Source of the DNA: Tuctoria greenei
Taxonomy: Eukaryota; Streptophyta; Magnoliopsida; Poales; Poaceae
Length of the DNA stretch: 64,000 nucleotides
NCBI GenBank assembly: GCA_036927565.1
Contig: JAYESD010000007.1
Coordinates: 125,896,230 to 125,960,229 of the forward strand
Direction of reading: 5' to 3'
Positions 43,933 through 56,635 of this stretch are shown here, in pieces. The notes below the pieces were generated by a model that made no database searches, was not told the origin of the DNA, and was given only the letters and a program-made list of their open reading frames with translations. Each line of letters opens with the position of its first letter. Position 1 is the stretch's first letter. The position numbers were made by a program, and so were the translations under genes.

Positions 43933-44001
43933 GATCTACAATAGAAAATAAATATGCAAGGTTTAGAACTATGTTATGTACCAATCTTCTATTAACGGTT
44001 T

Positions 44002-44844
44002 TGTCGGTACCCTGCGTACTGGGTATCACATGATACCGCAAGAAGTGCAAGGGAGTTCCACCTGACAAAGTTGAAGACCTCCGTAGGCCTCACGTGTCAA
44101 ACGGCAATGGACCCGCCTCCTTCATATGGGTAGCTCCAGCACTACCATGTATAATATAAGATCGGAGTGAAACTCCCTATATAAGGGAGCTCCGTGCTTG
44201 ACACGTGTACAGTGACCCCGGACCTAACCCCCAGTAGAGGGAAGCTCCAGTGCCACCATGTGTGTAGCGGCTCTGGATCTACCTCCCTGCAAGGGGAAGC
44301 TCCAGATCTGCCACGTGTTGAGCCTCTGAACCTACGACACTAGCAGGAATACTGACGGATCTCCAACGGCATGAACATTCAAGGGATAGTGATTGCTACA
44401 GTTACAAGGTCTGATTATGTGCCATTAATACAATATTAATGGCGCACAATTAGAAGACCCTTAATACTGGTAACGCCACCATTAAGGCGCATTATCATGC
44501 TATTAGGGTGCTTAAACACACTTTATTGTGTATTAGGCAATAATAATCGCCACGGCCACATGTCGGGCCAGACAACTCATGTAACAGCCATCCCTTGGTC
44601 TATAAAAGGGATGTGTTGCACGATACAAGACAACTAAACTCATACGCACACAAGCACCAGTGAATCCTCAATACAACAACACACACCCTGTGGGGTAGGG
44701 TATTACGCTCAGGCGGCCCAAACCACGTAAAATCCTTTGTGTCATCATGTTGTATAAGATCTCTGCGCGCCCAAACCGATACAAGAACCTCCGCGGGTTA
44801 CAATTTAGTAGTACCGGGCGAAGTGTTGTTTGTACGCTTTGACA
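44002..44844 (+). repeat. Gypsy-2 5' LTR
   Basis: TGTCGGTACCCTGCGTACTG to about CGCTTTGACA. TATA box TATAAAAGG at 44601-44609. It resembles the Gypsy-1 LTR in its ends and in the block around GTATTACGCTCAGGCGGCCC. The end is placed by the primer site. Confidence 0.8.
44601..44609 (+). promoter_or_regulatory. TATA box of Gypsy-2 5' LTR
   Basis: TATAAAAGG in GGTCTATAAAAGGGATG. The equivalent box in Gypsy-1 is at 23464-23456 (minus strand). Confidence 0.7.
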
Positions 44845-44845
44845 T

Positions 44846-44864
44846 TTGGTGCGCCAGGAAGGGG
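44846..44864 (+). other. Primer-binding site of Gypsy-2
   Basis: TTGGTGCGCCAGGAAGGGG just after the LTR. It matches the Gypsy-1 site apart from a few bases. Confidence 0.7.
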
Positions 44865-44884
44865 CGCCTGAGATCACAAGATGG

Positions 44885-44889
44885 TGAAC
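44885..44889. repeat. Target-site duplication of Copia-3 (left)
   Basis: TGAAC before the 5' LTR, within ATGGTGAAC of Gypsy-2 gag. Repeated at 56631-56635. Confidence 0.92.
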
Positions 44890-46411
44890 TGAAAGTGCAT
44901 ATAGGAATCCCTTGTGGGTTTTGGATGATTTATGACAAGCAAATGAAATCCTAACCACTTTGTTGAGATGATCACAGGTTCCAATGAGAAAATAAGCAAG
45001 GTGCCAAAAAGAAGGGAGAATGAGGAGCAATGTGGAAAAGAGCTCAAGGAACAAGTGTAGTAGATCATTGTGTATGGAGTGTGTTAAGGAAACACATACT
45101 AAGAGCTCAAGCACGAATAATCACACACATTGCACAAGTTTATACAGGACCAGACTAGTCCGACTGACACCGGACTAGTCTGATATCTTTCTGCACAAGG
45201 TCGGACAAGTTCAATATCACCACGGACTAGTTCGGTATCTCTCTGACTGGTATTGGACTAGTCCTCCCCAGTGCGGACTAGTCCTCCAAACACTTCACAA
45301 GCTGCACAATATCGGACAAGTTCGGTCACACAACGGACTAGTCCGATATCATTTTGATGTAAATCAGACAAGTCCGATATTGGCACGGACTAGTCCGAAA
45401 AACCTTCTGACTTAAATCGGACAAGTCCTCCAAGTGCAGACTTGTCCCTAATTCACTTAGGGTTTCACTTTTCCAGATATCAAACTTGTCCGAAGATTTC
45501 CAGAAGCAAAATCAGACAAGTTCGCTTCTAGCCGGACTAGTTCGATATTTCGATACACCTAGGGTTTGCTACACACTTCACCACGGACTAGTCCGATATT
45601 CCTAAACCCTAACGGTAACTTTTGGGAACCGCATATAAATAGGTGTACACGACCCTTCTTTCATATCTCTCGACCCCTTGAACCGTCACACCTCCCAAGA
45701 GCCTCAAAAAACACATCTCTCTATGAAATCAAATGCAACAAAGATCAATCCCTTGAGGATACACTTTGGATCATTAGAGAGACACGGTTCATCACTCATT
45801 GAGCTCTTGGTTTGATTCCCTAACACACTCCTGTGGTTTTCATTGTAATCTTTTGAGTGTGTTCTTGGTGGAGTTCTTGTTGTAATCTTGGGGAGCCCTC
45901 AACGTGTGAGAAGGCCCCTTGAATTCAGTTATTTTCCCTTTGTGATAAGTGAAGAGGACTGGCCTCCGTGGCGATCCGACGAGGGTAGTGTTGGAGAAGA
46001 TGCGGTCCTTTTGTGGACTCCTCAACGTGGATGTAGGTTGCCTCTGTGGGAACCGAACCACGGGATAAAGTGCTTGTGTTCTTACTTTGCGCTCATCATT
46101 CTTATACATCATATCAATCTAGGGTTTCAATCAATCTTGCTTACTTTATGTTGAAACATTAAATATATGATTGACATTTGGTATATCCTAGTTCATAATC
46201 ATGTAACACTTCAATTACAAGTATATTTCCGCTGCATACATCCTAGAATCAAATTAATCGATCAAATTTGATAAACCTAGACGGTATACATCGGACTAGT
46301 CCGCACTCGAACGGACTAGTCCGATATCTCGAGATTTGATCTGGTTGTTAAGTGTTGCAGGTTCCGACAAAATTAAAAAAGGCCTATTCACCCCCCTGTA
46401 GGCCACATTCA
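44890..46411 (+). repeat. Copia-3 5' LTR
   Basis: TGAAAGTGCATATAGG to GGCCACATTCA. TATA box at 45634-45641. About 19 GGACTAGTCC-type motifs (45150-45595 and 46290-46325), several with base changes. Confidence 0.93.
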
Positions 46412-46413
46412 AT

Positions 46414-46432
46414 TGGTATCAGAGCAAGGTTC
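46414..46432 (+). other. Primer-binding site of Copia-3
   Basis: TGGTATCAGAGCAAGGTT, complementary to the 3' end of initiator methionine tRNA. Confidence 0.9.
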
Positions 46433-46458
46433 TTCAAGAAGGAGACAAATCGCTCGAA

Positions 46459-48882
46459 GAGATCATATCGAACATGAAGGACGTACACAAGAGCAACAAC
46501 CAAGAGAAGGTTGATGAAGACAAGAACCAAAAATTGGAGAAGCTCCTCAAAGCCATTCAAGACATCGAGGATGACGATGAGGAGACGCTGGAACTCAAGG
46601 CGCTCCTAAGGAACAAAACCCTTCCCAAGGGAAAGGTGAAAATCGAAGATGAGAAGAAAAAGAAGGGGAGTAGTCACACCGACTACTCCCGATATCCTTT
46701 TAACTATGATCGCCTAAATTCAAGCAACAATCATTATCTATCCATTCCACTTGGAAAAGCCCCACATTTTGACGGCAATGACTACTCAATGTGGAGGCAA
46801 AACATGAAAATGCATTTGATTTCTCTCAATCCAAGTTTGTGGCACATAGTATGCACAGGAATAGATATCCTTGATGATGATGAGGAGCTCACACCTAGCC
46901 AAGAGCAAGCGATCCATCGAAATGCCCAAGCTGCTGTAGTCATTACCTCATCGCTCAGTCAGGATGAGTTTACAAAGGTGGATGGACTCGAGATCACGAA
47001 TGAGATATGGGATACATTGCAAACCGCACATAAAGGCGATCGACATGTGCGAGAAGCAAAGATCGAGATGATTGAAGACAAGCTGGGAAGGTTCGGAATC
47101 GAAGAAGATGAGTCACCACAATACATATACAACCGATTAAAGATGCTTATCAACAAGGTGTGAGCATACAGAACCAAGAAGTGGAACGGCCATGAGGTAG
47201 TGAAGCTCATACTTAGAGCCTTCATGCCTCGCAATGTCACCTTGTGCTCAATGATACAAGAAAGCCCCGGATACAAGAAGATGACCCCAGCTGAGCTACT
47301 TGGGAAAATCATCAACTTTGAGATGATGGAAAAACAAGCCAAACATGTTAAGGAAATTGCCGACCTCACCTCGGCAAAGAAGAAAGGGGTCACTCTAGAG
47401 TCCACCCTTAAGCCCTTGTCTAAAGAAGCTCGAGAAGCTCAACTAGAAGAAGACGGTGATGATCAAAGCAGTGACTTGGATGAAGATGACATGATACTGT
47501 TCATGAAGAAATTCAAGAAGATGATGAAGAAAAGACAAGGCACTAAATCAAGTGAAGGAAAGTACAAGGAGATATCAAAACCAAAATTGAGGCGGGCATG
47601 CTATAATTGTGGTGAGTATAGCCACTTTATAGTTGATTGCCCATATGAAGAGAACAAGAAGAAGACCAAAGAAGCAAAGCCTCAACCCAAGAAGTTCTTC
47701 AAGAAGAAGAAGCAAGCTGAACAAGCACATCTTAGGAAAGAATGGGTCTCAAATTATGAGTCCTCATCCGAAGAAGATGAGGAGATGGCTAGCATAGCCA
47801 TCGAAAAGACATCCAAGAAGTCCACTCTCTTCCCTACTCTCGGCGCATGGAAGGAGAACGACACTTGCCTCATGGCAAAGGAAGGTAAACGCAAGGTAAC
47901 AACAAAACCCTCTTCCGTGCATTCCTATTCCAGTGATAGTGAAATTAATAGTGATAACGAAGATATGCTCATTGGGTCAGATAAGAAAACAGCCACAAAA
48001 ATGAATTTTTTACTTGACCAACTTGTTGAGGAGAAATTGATACATCATCAAGAAGACATGATTATCTCCCAAAATGAGAAATATGTTGAACTTGACAAGC
48101 TTCTAGAACTTGAAAAGGAGCGAAGCAAGTCACTAGAGTTTGAATTAGCTTCAAGCAAGGAAGCTTGCTTGGAGTTAAGCGACTCAAATGCTACAATCAA
48201 GGACGAACTTGCCAACCTAATCAAGATTAACAAGATCCTTAAAGTGCAAGTTGAGTCACTCAAGCAAGGTGACCCTCCATCTTCTTCGAGTTCACCTTCT
48301 CAACCCATTAAAACTGAAGTTGCTTCTACTTGTACATGTGGTAAAGTTGACACCGGCTTGAAAGGCAAGTCAACCTCTACCAAGGACAAGCATCCTTCAC
48401 AAAATGGCATATTTGACAAGGAGAAGATCAAATATGCACGTAGTGCATACTTGGTCACAAGACCCCCAAATGTCAAATATGGCATTGGTTACTCTTATGG
48501 TGAAAAACAACATGCTAGAAGCCATAAGAATAACAAGGAGAGCAATGCCTTTGTAAAGGGAAGACCATCTCAAACTGGAAAATACAAAATTAATGAATCC
48601 AACACGCATTATCACCGGACTAGTCCGGTCGGTATCTGGACAAGTCCGGTCCTCCGGACAAGTCCGATCTCCCAGACTAATCCTGTGTATAAACAACAAC
48701 AGTTGCTATTTAGAACTTTCGATGCATCTTATGTCTTAATGAGAAGTAATTTTGGCAAAGTTTATGCTCATTATGTTGGGCCATGCCATGGGAACACCAT
48801 GTCTCATGTGTGGGTGCCCAAAGTCGTTGTGACTAACCTAAAAGGACCCAAGCAAGCTTGGGTACCTAAAAACAAGTCATAA
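46459..48882 (+). pseudogene. Copia-3 gag, broken
   Basis: The usual first ATG has become ATA (about 46466); the next ATG is 46474. A CGA-to-TGA stop lies at 47161-47163, after which the frame is open to TAA 48882. It keeps the zinc knuckle CYNCGEYSHFIVDC and a C-terminal RTSPV repeat coded by degenerate GGACTAGTCC motifs (48612-48690). About 74% of residues look conserved by eye with Copia-2; this was not aligned. Confidence 0.88.
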
Positions 48883-48893
48883 TTTATTTTTGC

Positions 48894-51800
48894 AGGCCTA
48901 TTCCTCCAGTGGATCTAAATGAGTGCTAGACAGTGGCTGCACCAACCATATGACTGGAGAAAGAAGGATGTTCATTGAATATGAAGCAAATGAGGATCCA
49001 AGTGAGGGCATCTATTTTGGAGACAATAGTCAAGGAAAGGTGCTCGGTACTGGTAAAATTGCCATATCATCTAAACACACTCTTTCTCATGTATTACATG
49101 TTGATTCCTTAGATTATAACCTGCTGTCCATATCTCAATTATGTGACAAAGGTTATAATTGCTTGTTCACTAACGAGGGTGTGACTGTCTCTAGAAGGGG
49201 TGATGGTTCCATTGCATTCAAGGGTATGTTAAAGGGAAAGCTTTACCTTGTTGACTTCAACAAAGATAAAGCCGAACTTGACACATGCTTGATTGCAAAG
49301 ACCAACATGGGTTGGTTGTGGCATAGACGGCTAGCACATGTTGGTATGAGGAACCTTCAAAAACTCCTCAAGGGCGATCACATCCGAGGTTTGAAGGATG
49401 TTGTTTTTGAGAAAGATACCTTGTAGCACGTGCCAAGCCCGGAAGCAAGTTGGAGCACCTCATCCCTCTAAGAACTTCATGACTACAACAAGATCGCTCG
49501 AGCTACTTCACATGGACTTATTTGGTCCAATTGCTTACATAAGCATCGGCGGTAACAAATATGGTTTAGTAGTTGTTGATGATTTTTCTCGCTTCACTTG
49601 GGTTTTCTTTTTACATGATAAGTCAGAAACACAAGGAAATACTCAAGAATTTCTTCAAGCAAGCTCAAAATGAGTTTTCATTGAAAATCAAGAACATTCG
49701 AAGCGACAATGGCACAGAGTTCAAGAACACACAAGTTGAGGAGTACCTAGATGAAGAAGGCATAAAGCACGAGTTTTCAGCACCTTACTCCCCTCAACAA
49801 AACGGAGTTGCCGAAAGAAAGAACCGAACCCTCATAGAGATGGCGAGAACAATACTCGATGAGTACAAGACCTCTGATTGATTTTCGGCGGAAGTGATTA
49901 ACACCGCTTGCCATGCCATAAATCGACTTTATCTTCATCGACTACTCAAGAAGACATCCTATGAGCTACTCACCGGTAACAAGCCTAATATTTCATATTT
50001 TCGAGTTTTTGCTTCCAAATGCTATATTTTGAACAAGAAACCTAGGACTTCAAAGTTCACTTCGAAGTCCGATGAAGTTTTCTTGCTTGGTTATGATTCG
50101 AACAGTTACGCCTATCGTGTCTTCAACAAGACCTCCGAACTTGTTGAAGTAGCACGTGACGTAGTGTTCGATGAAACTAATGGCTCCCAAAAGGAGCAAG
50201 TTGATCCATGTGTGCTAGATAGAGAATAAGCTCCGTGTCAAGCATTGAGAAGAATGGCGTTAGGCGAAGTTCGACCACAAGAGCCACCTCTACATATGCA
50301 TGAGGAAAATGAACCACAAGAGGAGGGCAATGATCAAGGGGGAGCTTCCATACAAGATCAACCTCAAGAACACGAAAGTGACCTTCAAGTCAATGAGGGA
50401 AACCATTTAAAGGGAGAAGAAGATGATCATAAAGATTCACGACAGCGAGTACCACACCCAAGAGTACACCAATGCGTCCAAAGGGATCACCCAATCGACA
50501 ACATCATCGGTGACATCCAAAAGGGAGTAACTACTAGATCTCGCATAACCAATTTTTGTGAGCATTACTCGTTTGTGTCCTTTTTGGAACCACACAGGGT
50601 TGAGGATGCATTGAAGGATCCGGATTGGGTAGTGGCCATGCAAGAAGAACTCAACAATTTCAAAAGGAACGAAGTGTGGGAACTAGTCGAAAGACCCAAA
50701 TCCAACATCGTCGGCACCAAATGGGTCTTCCGCAACAAACAAGACGAACACGGGGTGGTGACAAGGAACAAGGCACGACTTGTGGCCAAAGGGTATTCAC
50801 AAGTCGAAGGTTTGGATTTCGATGAAACCTTTGCTCCCGTAGCTAGACTTGAGTCCATTAGAATATTACTTGCATATGCTACTCACCATGATTTCAAGCT
50901 CTATCAAATGGATGTGAAAAGCGCCTTCCTCAACGGACCAATCAAGGAGGAGGTGTATGTGGAGCAACCCCCCGGGTTTGAAGATGAAGAGTTCCCCAAC
51001 CACGTTTTCAAATTGCGTAAGGCTCTCTATGGCCTCAAACAAGCTCCTAGAGCTTGGTATGAGTGTCTTAGATATCTTACTTGAAAATGGTTTTAAGATC
51101 GTTAAAGTAGATTATATATTGTTTACAAAGAACTTTGACAATGATCTCTTTGTTTTTTAAATCTATGTTGATGATATAATATTTGGTTCAACTAACAAAT
51201 CTTTTTGTGAGGAATTTAGTAAAATTATGACAGATAGGTTTGAGATGTCTATGATGGGAGAGCTAAAGTACTTCTTGGGATTCCAAGTGAGGCAACAAAA
51301 GGAAGGGACGTTCATAAGCCAAACCAAGTACACTCAAGACATACTCAAGAAGTTTGGAATGGACAAGGCGAAACCCATAAAGACTCCCATGGCAACGAAT
51401 GGCCACTTGGATCTCAATGAGGATGGACCAAAAGTCGATCAAAATGTATATCGCTCCATGATTGGATCTTTACTCTATTTATGTGCATCTAGGCCAGCCA
51501 TTATGTTGAGTGTATGCTTGTGTGCAAGGTTTCAAGCCAACCCAAAAGAGTGTCATTTGACAGCTGTAAAAAGGATCTTGAGATATTTAGTTCATACACC
51601 CAACCTTGGTCTTTGGTATCCAAAAGGCTCCAAATTCAATCTCATTGGATATTCCGATGCAGATTATGCCGGATGCAAGGTAGATAGAAAAAGTACCTCA
51701 GGTACATGCCAATTCCTAGGTAGATCCCTAGTTTCTTGGTCCTCCAAGAAACAAAACTCCATTGCACTATCCACAGCTGAAGCAGAGTATGTTGCAGCCG

Positions 51801-52108
51801 GGAGTTGTTGTGCTCAACTCCTTTGGATGCGACAGACTCTAGGGGATTACGGTTACAATATGAACCGCATTCCACTCCTTTGTGATAATGAGAGTGCCAT
51901 TAAAATTGCCCATAATCCCCTTGAGAACTCTAGGACCAAACACATAGACATCCGGCATCACTTTTTGAGAGATCATTCAATGAAGGGATATATAGCCATT
52001 TCACATGTCAACACCGAAAAACAACTAGCCGATATTCCACTTGATGAAAAACGCTTTTGCGCACTCCAAAATGAACTAAATATCCTTGATTCTCGGAGTG
52101 TGGCTTGA
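48894..52108 (+). pseudogene. Copia-3 pol, broken
   Basis: Begins after the same acceptor-like TTTATTTTTGCAG. A TGG-to-TGA stop precedes the protease DSG (about 48920). Frameshifts occur near 49420, 49640 and 51075, and stops near 49880 (CGA to TGA), 50229 and 51159. Integrase, RT (YVDDIIFGS at about 51165) and RNase H are otherwise recognisable. The C-terminal FTKPL motif has lost three residues through a 9-bp deletion near 52035. Confidence 0.9.
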
Positions 52109-53066
52109 AATCTTGTATACCTGAATGCTATCTTCAAAATTCATTGATTGTGTTGTGAAAATTATCTCTCTCAATTTTTCCGAAAAACTATATCAATTAC
52201 TAGATCTTGGTGAATTATGATCATTGCTTGATTGTTGTATGCTTACTGATCATATTCATCAAGATTATTTGATTCGATTTGCCTCCCTATTTTCTAAATA
52301 AGTACATTCGAATATATACGAATGGTCTTAGCATTTCTTCCCTGGTGACCATGGACTAGTCTGTGGTTTCTCGGACTAGTCCTCCCATGCAGACTAGTCC
52401 GTAGAGCGCCGGTTAGGCCGGACTAGTCCGATAGACCATGGACTAGTCCAATATAGCCTCTGGAAAAGTTTGGACTAGTCTGATCATTTTCGGACTTGTC
52501 CGATTTTTCGTGTCCATAACCCTAGATGCCGCCAAACCCTATTCTCCCTCACCCCACACTTGCCTCAAGCTTTCTCTCTCCGCGCTCGAGCTCCCCAAGG
52601 CGATTCGACGATTTCTCCATCAAAAATCTCCAAGTTTGGGTGGAAATCGACCTCCTTCGCTTAGGGATTGAGGACCACGGACTTGTCCGCCCTTCAACAC
52701 CCTCTTCTCCGAGATTCAAGCAATTTTTCGGTAAATTTTCCCCAAAACCCTAGAAATCACCATTTTCTTCATTGTTGATCGAATAGCCTAGCGTCTGCCA
52801 CCTAATGCAAGTGTCCTTGATGTATTACATTGCTATTAGGCTAGTTTTGCAATGAGAAACTCCATATTTCTCATAGTTAAGGTTCTTGAGGATGAATACC
52901 GGACTAGTCCGGTCCATGCACGAACAAGTCTGGTCACCCGGACTAGTCCGTGCCTGTACAACGGACTTGTTTGTTTTTTCTGAACTCAACCCTAACTTAT
53001 TAATCTCTCAATGCAGTTCCTTGTCATCTATTATCATCAATACCTTGTGCAATCCATTCTCAAGGC
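52109..53066 (+). other. Copia-3 pol-ORF3 spacer
   Basis: Non-coding. Carries about 12 GGACTAGTCC-type motifs (52352-52505, 52680 and 52900-52975), mostly degenerate. Corresponds to 36779-37762 of Copia-2. Confidence 0.7.
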
Positions 53067-54578
53067 ATGTCGAACTCTCATGACGAAGTTTCCGACTTCC
53101 AGGCCGAGATGGACCACGAAGTCGTGCTTCGGTCCTCGAGAAGCCTTGGCAAGAAGCGTCAATAACGCCCCTCCGAGCCAGCTACCTCTCCTCCCCAGGC
53201 TCGAAGGAAATTCCTCGCGAAGAAGCCAGCATCAAAGGCATCAACTGGTGGTGGCCCTCGCCAAGCCAAGGGCAAGGGCAAGGGGATTGCAACGGGTCCG
53301 ATTGGTCCTCTAAAGCTGTCAGCTCCAAGGGAAAGGGCTAGGGACCCCGCAGAGGAGAGATTCCACGGGAAGGGCAGTGACACAACTGCCAAATTCAGAA
53401 ACGTTGACTGTTACAGCCGTCCGAAGCAAGCTGCCGATGGGAGGTTTTGGAGCAACTTCCATGTAGACTTCTACAAGTCTGTATACCTCCCAATGAAGAC
53501 ACCCTTTGTGCGCAGCCAATGGATCGATTGGGTGCATTTTGAGAAGAAGGGTTGCTCACCGTTTATTGAAGTAGTGGAGGCAGTCGAAAGGCATCGATTG
53601 AGGGACCTCTTCTCCTTCAGGAATAACTGGAATGATGAATTCATCGCCCAGTTTTATGCTACTTGCCATTTCTCAAGTGACGAAGAAAAAAGTGTGACTT
53701 TGATGACTCATGGATCCAAGTACAACATAACTTATGAAGAATTTGCAAGACTGCTACACCTTGACACCTCAAGCAATGACAACTTGATCATCCACAACGT
53801 AGGTGTCATTGAGAAGGACAGGATGAAGTTCCTCTATGAGCACAACTCCAAGTTCAACCCCCCTTCTACAAAGAATATGAGGCCTTTCTTTGTGGTGTTG
53901 AACAGGGTCTTGAGGAAGACAATTGCTCCCAAGGATGGAGATGCTGGGAGTGTGCAGGGATATCTCAGGACCTTGATGAAGGTCATTAGCAAAGACAGAA
54001 GATTTGATGTCTGTGACTATATTTGGAATGACATGGTGAACATCTCCTGCACATCGAATAGGTCATGTGTCTATGCCCCTTATCTCATGTTTATGATTGA
54101 GAAGGTCACAGGCATAGAGTTTGTCAAAGATTTGGAGCACCTTCCCTTGGGGCCCCAGATGCCTCAAAAGCCAAGTGTACAAGCTGCTTCATCTCCGGCC
54201 TCCAGCCCTGAGGCTCCAGCAAGAGCCAGTGCCGGTGCTAGGGCTGCTCCCGCCACTAGGGCCCCTCCTCAAAAGGGGTCCCCAAGTGGCATCTTCAAAT
54301 ACCTGGCAGCTATTTTTGCCTCCTGTAGAAAGGCCGAGGTGAAGGCCCACAAGCTCAACAAAAGAAGAAAGGATGACATAAGATATGTCAAGGAGAACAT
54401 GAAGCAGATTTGCCAAAAACTGGAGATCGAGCCCATTGGATCTCCAGTAATCTCTGATGACTCCAACTCTGATTACACCGAGCTCGGGCCCTTCACTCCC
54501 TCTGAGCTTGCCTATTTTGGCATTGGGGGCTCGAGTGGCTCCGTTCCTCCTCCTCCTCCTCATCAGCCAGAGAAATAA
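53067..54578 (+). pseudogene. Copia-3 third ORF, broken
   Basis: The conserved ATGTCGAAC start is at 53067. An in-frame TAA occurs at 53163-53165, and a further frame change precedes the long open stretch 53493-54578. That stretch keeps the core (RSQWIDWVHF, TLMTHGSKYNI, EEFARLLHLD, NRVLRKTIAPKDGD). It ends early at TAA 54576-54578, before the acidic tail. Confidence 0.85.
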
Positions 54579-54657
54579 GATGAAGACGATGAGAGGACCG
54601 ACAGCGAGGCTTGAAGACTTTAGGTCCCTCATCTCCTTCTTTTTGGTGTCTTGATGC

Positions 54658-54683
54658 CAAAGGGGGAGAGATTGAGGGGGAGT
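54658..54683 (+). other. Second polypurine tract of Copia-3
   Basis: CCAAAGGGGGAGAGATTGAG then GGGGAG after ORF3, in the same place as in Copia-1 and Copia-2. Confidence 0.55.
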
Positions 54684-55074
54684 CTTAGGTCTTAGCTGTA
54701 GGATGCGAGGAGAGCTTCTTTTTGTATCTTTTGTCTATTTTTTGGTTTGTAAATATTTTAATATGCTCTTATGATACTTATGGTCATGTGATGCAATGTT
54801 TTGAACTGCTTATGAAGAAATTGATGAAATCTATGTTTTTGCTATAAAAATGACATATATGCTTATTGTTGATGTCAATTATGTCATTCTCATATTGATT
54901 ATTGCTTCTATACACTTAGTTCTGCATCCCATCATTAAGAGTGCACATATGGATCATGCTTTCATTGCTTAATATGTTTTAAATTCATATTGCACACTTT
55001 ATGAAAATCTCAACTTTTTATCATATTTTGTGAAATCTCAATTGGTTGTCATCAATCACCAAAAACGGGGAGAT

Positions 55075-56630
55075 TGAAAGTGCATATAGGAATCCCTTGT
55101 GGGTTTTGGATGATTTATGACAAGCAAATGAGATCCTAACCACTTTGTTGAGATGAGCACAGGTTCTAATGAGAAAATAAGCAAGGTGCCAAAAAGAAGG
55201 GAGAATGAGGAGCAATGTGGAAAAGAGCTCAAGGAACAAGTGTAGTAGATCATTGTGTATGGAGTGTGTTAAGGAAACACACCCCAAGAGCTCAAGCACG
55301 AATAATCACACACATTGCACAAGTTTATGCAGGACCGGACTAGTCCGACTGATACCGGACTAGTCCGATATCTTTTTGCACAAGATCGGACAAGTCCGAT
55401 ATCACCACAAACTAGTCCGATATCTCTCCGACTAGAACCGGACTAGTCCTCCCCAGTGCGGACTAGTCCTCCAAACACTTCACAAGCTGCACAAAATCAG
55501 ACAAGTCCAGTCACACAACAGACTAGTCTGATATCATTCTGATGTAAATCGGTCAAGTCCGATATTGGCACGGACTAGTCCGAAAAACCCTCTAACTTAA
55601 ATCGTACAAGTCCTCCAAGTGCGGACTTGTCCCCAATTCACTTAGGGTTTCACTTTTCCGGACAAGTCAGATATCCATCGGACTAGTCCGAAGATTTCCA
55701 GAAGCGAAATCGAACAAGTCTGCTTCTAGCCGGACTAGTCTGATATTTCGGGGCACCTAGGGTTTGCTACACACAGCACACCGGACTAGTTTGGTGTTCA
55801 CCACAAACTAGTTCGATATTCCTAAACCCTAACAGTAACTTTTGGGAACCCCATATAAATAGGATTACACAACCCATCTTTCATATCTCTCGACCCCCTG
55901 CGCCGTCACACCTCCCAAGAGCCTCAAAAAACACATCTCTCCATGAAATCAAACGCAACAAAGATCAATCCCTTGAGGATACACTTTTGATCATTGGAGA
56001 GACACAATTCATCACTCATTGAGCTCTTGGTTTGATTCCCTAACACACTCCCGTGGTTTTCATTGTAATCTTTTGAGTGTGTTCTTGGTGAAGTTCTTGT
56101 TGTAATCTTGGGGAGCCCTCAACGTGTGAGAAGGCCCCTTGAATTCGGTTATTTTCCCTTTGTGATAAGTGATGAGGATTGGCCTTCATGGCGATCCAAC
56201 GAGGGTAGGGTTGGAGAAGACTCGGTTCTTTTGTGGACTCCTCAACGTGGATGTAGGTTGCCTCTGTGGGAAGATAACCACGAGATGAAGTGTTTGTGTT
56301 CTTACTTTGTGCTCATCGTTCTTATACATCAATCAATCTAGGGTTTCAATCAATCTTGCTTACTTTACGTTGAAACATTAAATATAAGATTGACTTGTGG
56401 TATATCCTAGTTCATAATCGTGTAACACTTCAATTACAAGTATATTTCCGCTGCATACATCGTAGAATCAAATTAATCAATCAAATTTGATAAACCTAGA
56501 CAGTATACACCGAACTAGTCCGCACTCGATCGGACTAGTCCGATATCTCGAGATTTGATCTGTTTGTTAAGTGTTGCAGGTTCTGACAAAATTCAAAAGT
56601 CCTATTCACCCCCCCTGTAGGCTACATTCA
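55075..56630 (+). repeat. Copia-3 3' LTR
   Basis: Pairs with 44890-46411. TATA box near 55853-55860; motif array at about 55335-55815. The polypurine tract just before it reads AAAAACGGGGAGAT, with one C interrupting the G run. Confidence 0.93.
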
Positions 56631-56635
56631 TGAAC
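56631..56635. repeat. Target-site duplication of Copia-3 (right)
   Basis: TGAAC, matching 44885-44889. Confidence 0.92.

Larger units (their letters stand above)
26691..44001 (-). mobile_element. Copia-A: older Ty1/Copia element split by Copia-2
   Basis: Minus-strand Copia of a different family. Its 3' LTR is at about 26691-27196, the pol pieces at 28139-29512 and 41352-42911, and gag at 43085-43932. Copia-2 interrupts the RT. The right end is cut about 70 bp before the gag start by the Gypsy-2 LTR at 44002, so the 5' LTR and primer site are not in the window. The left boundary is uncertain: the block AAGGCGGCGGCGTGCTC occurs at both 26632 and 26674, and the LTR could extend to 26628. Confidence 0.85.
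44890..56630 (+). mobile_element. Copia-3: SIRE-like Copia, decayed
   Basis: An 11.7-kb Copia of the same family as Copia-1 and Copia-2, with LTRs at 44890-46411 and 55075-56630 and an exact target duplication TGAAC. Gag, pol and ORF3 are all present in order but interrupted by stops and frameshifts. The LTRs differ at many sites, so it is clearly older than Copia-2. Confidence 0.94.
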
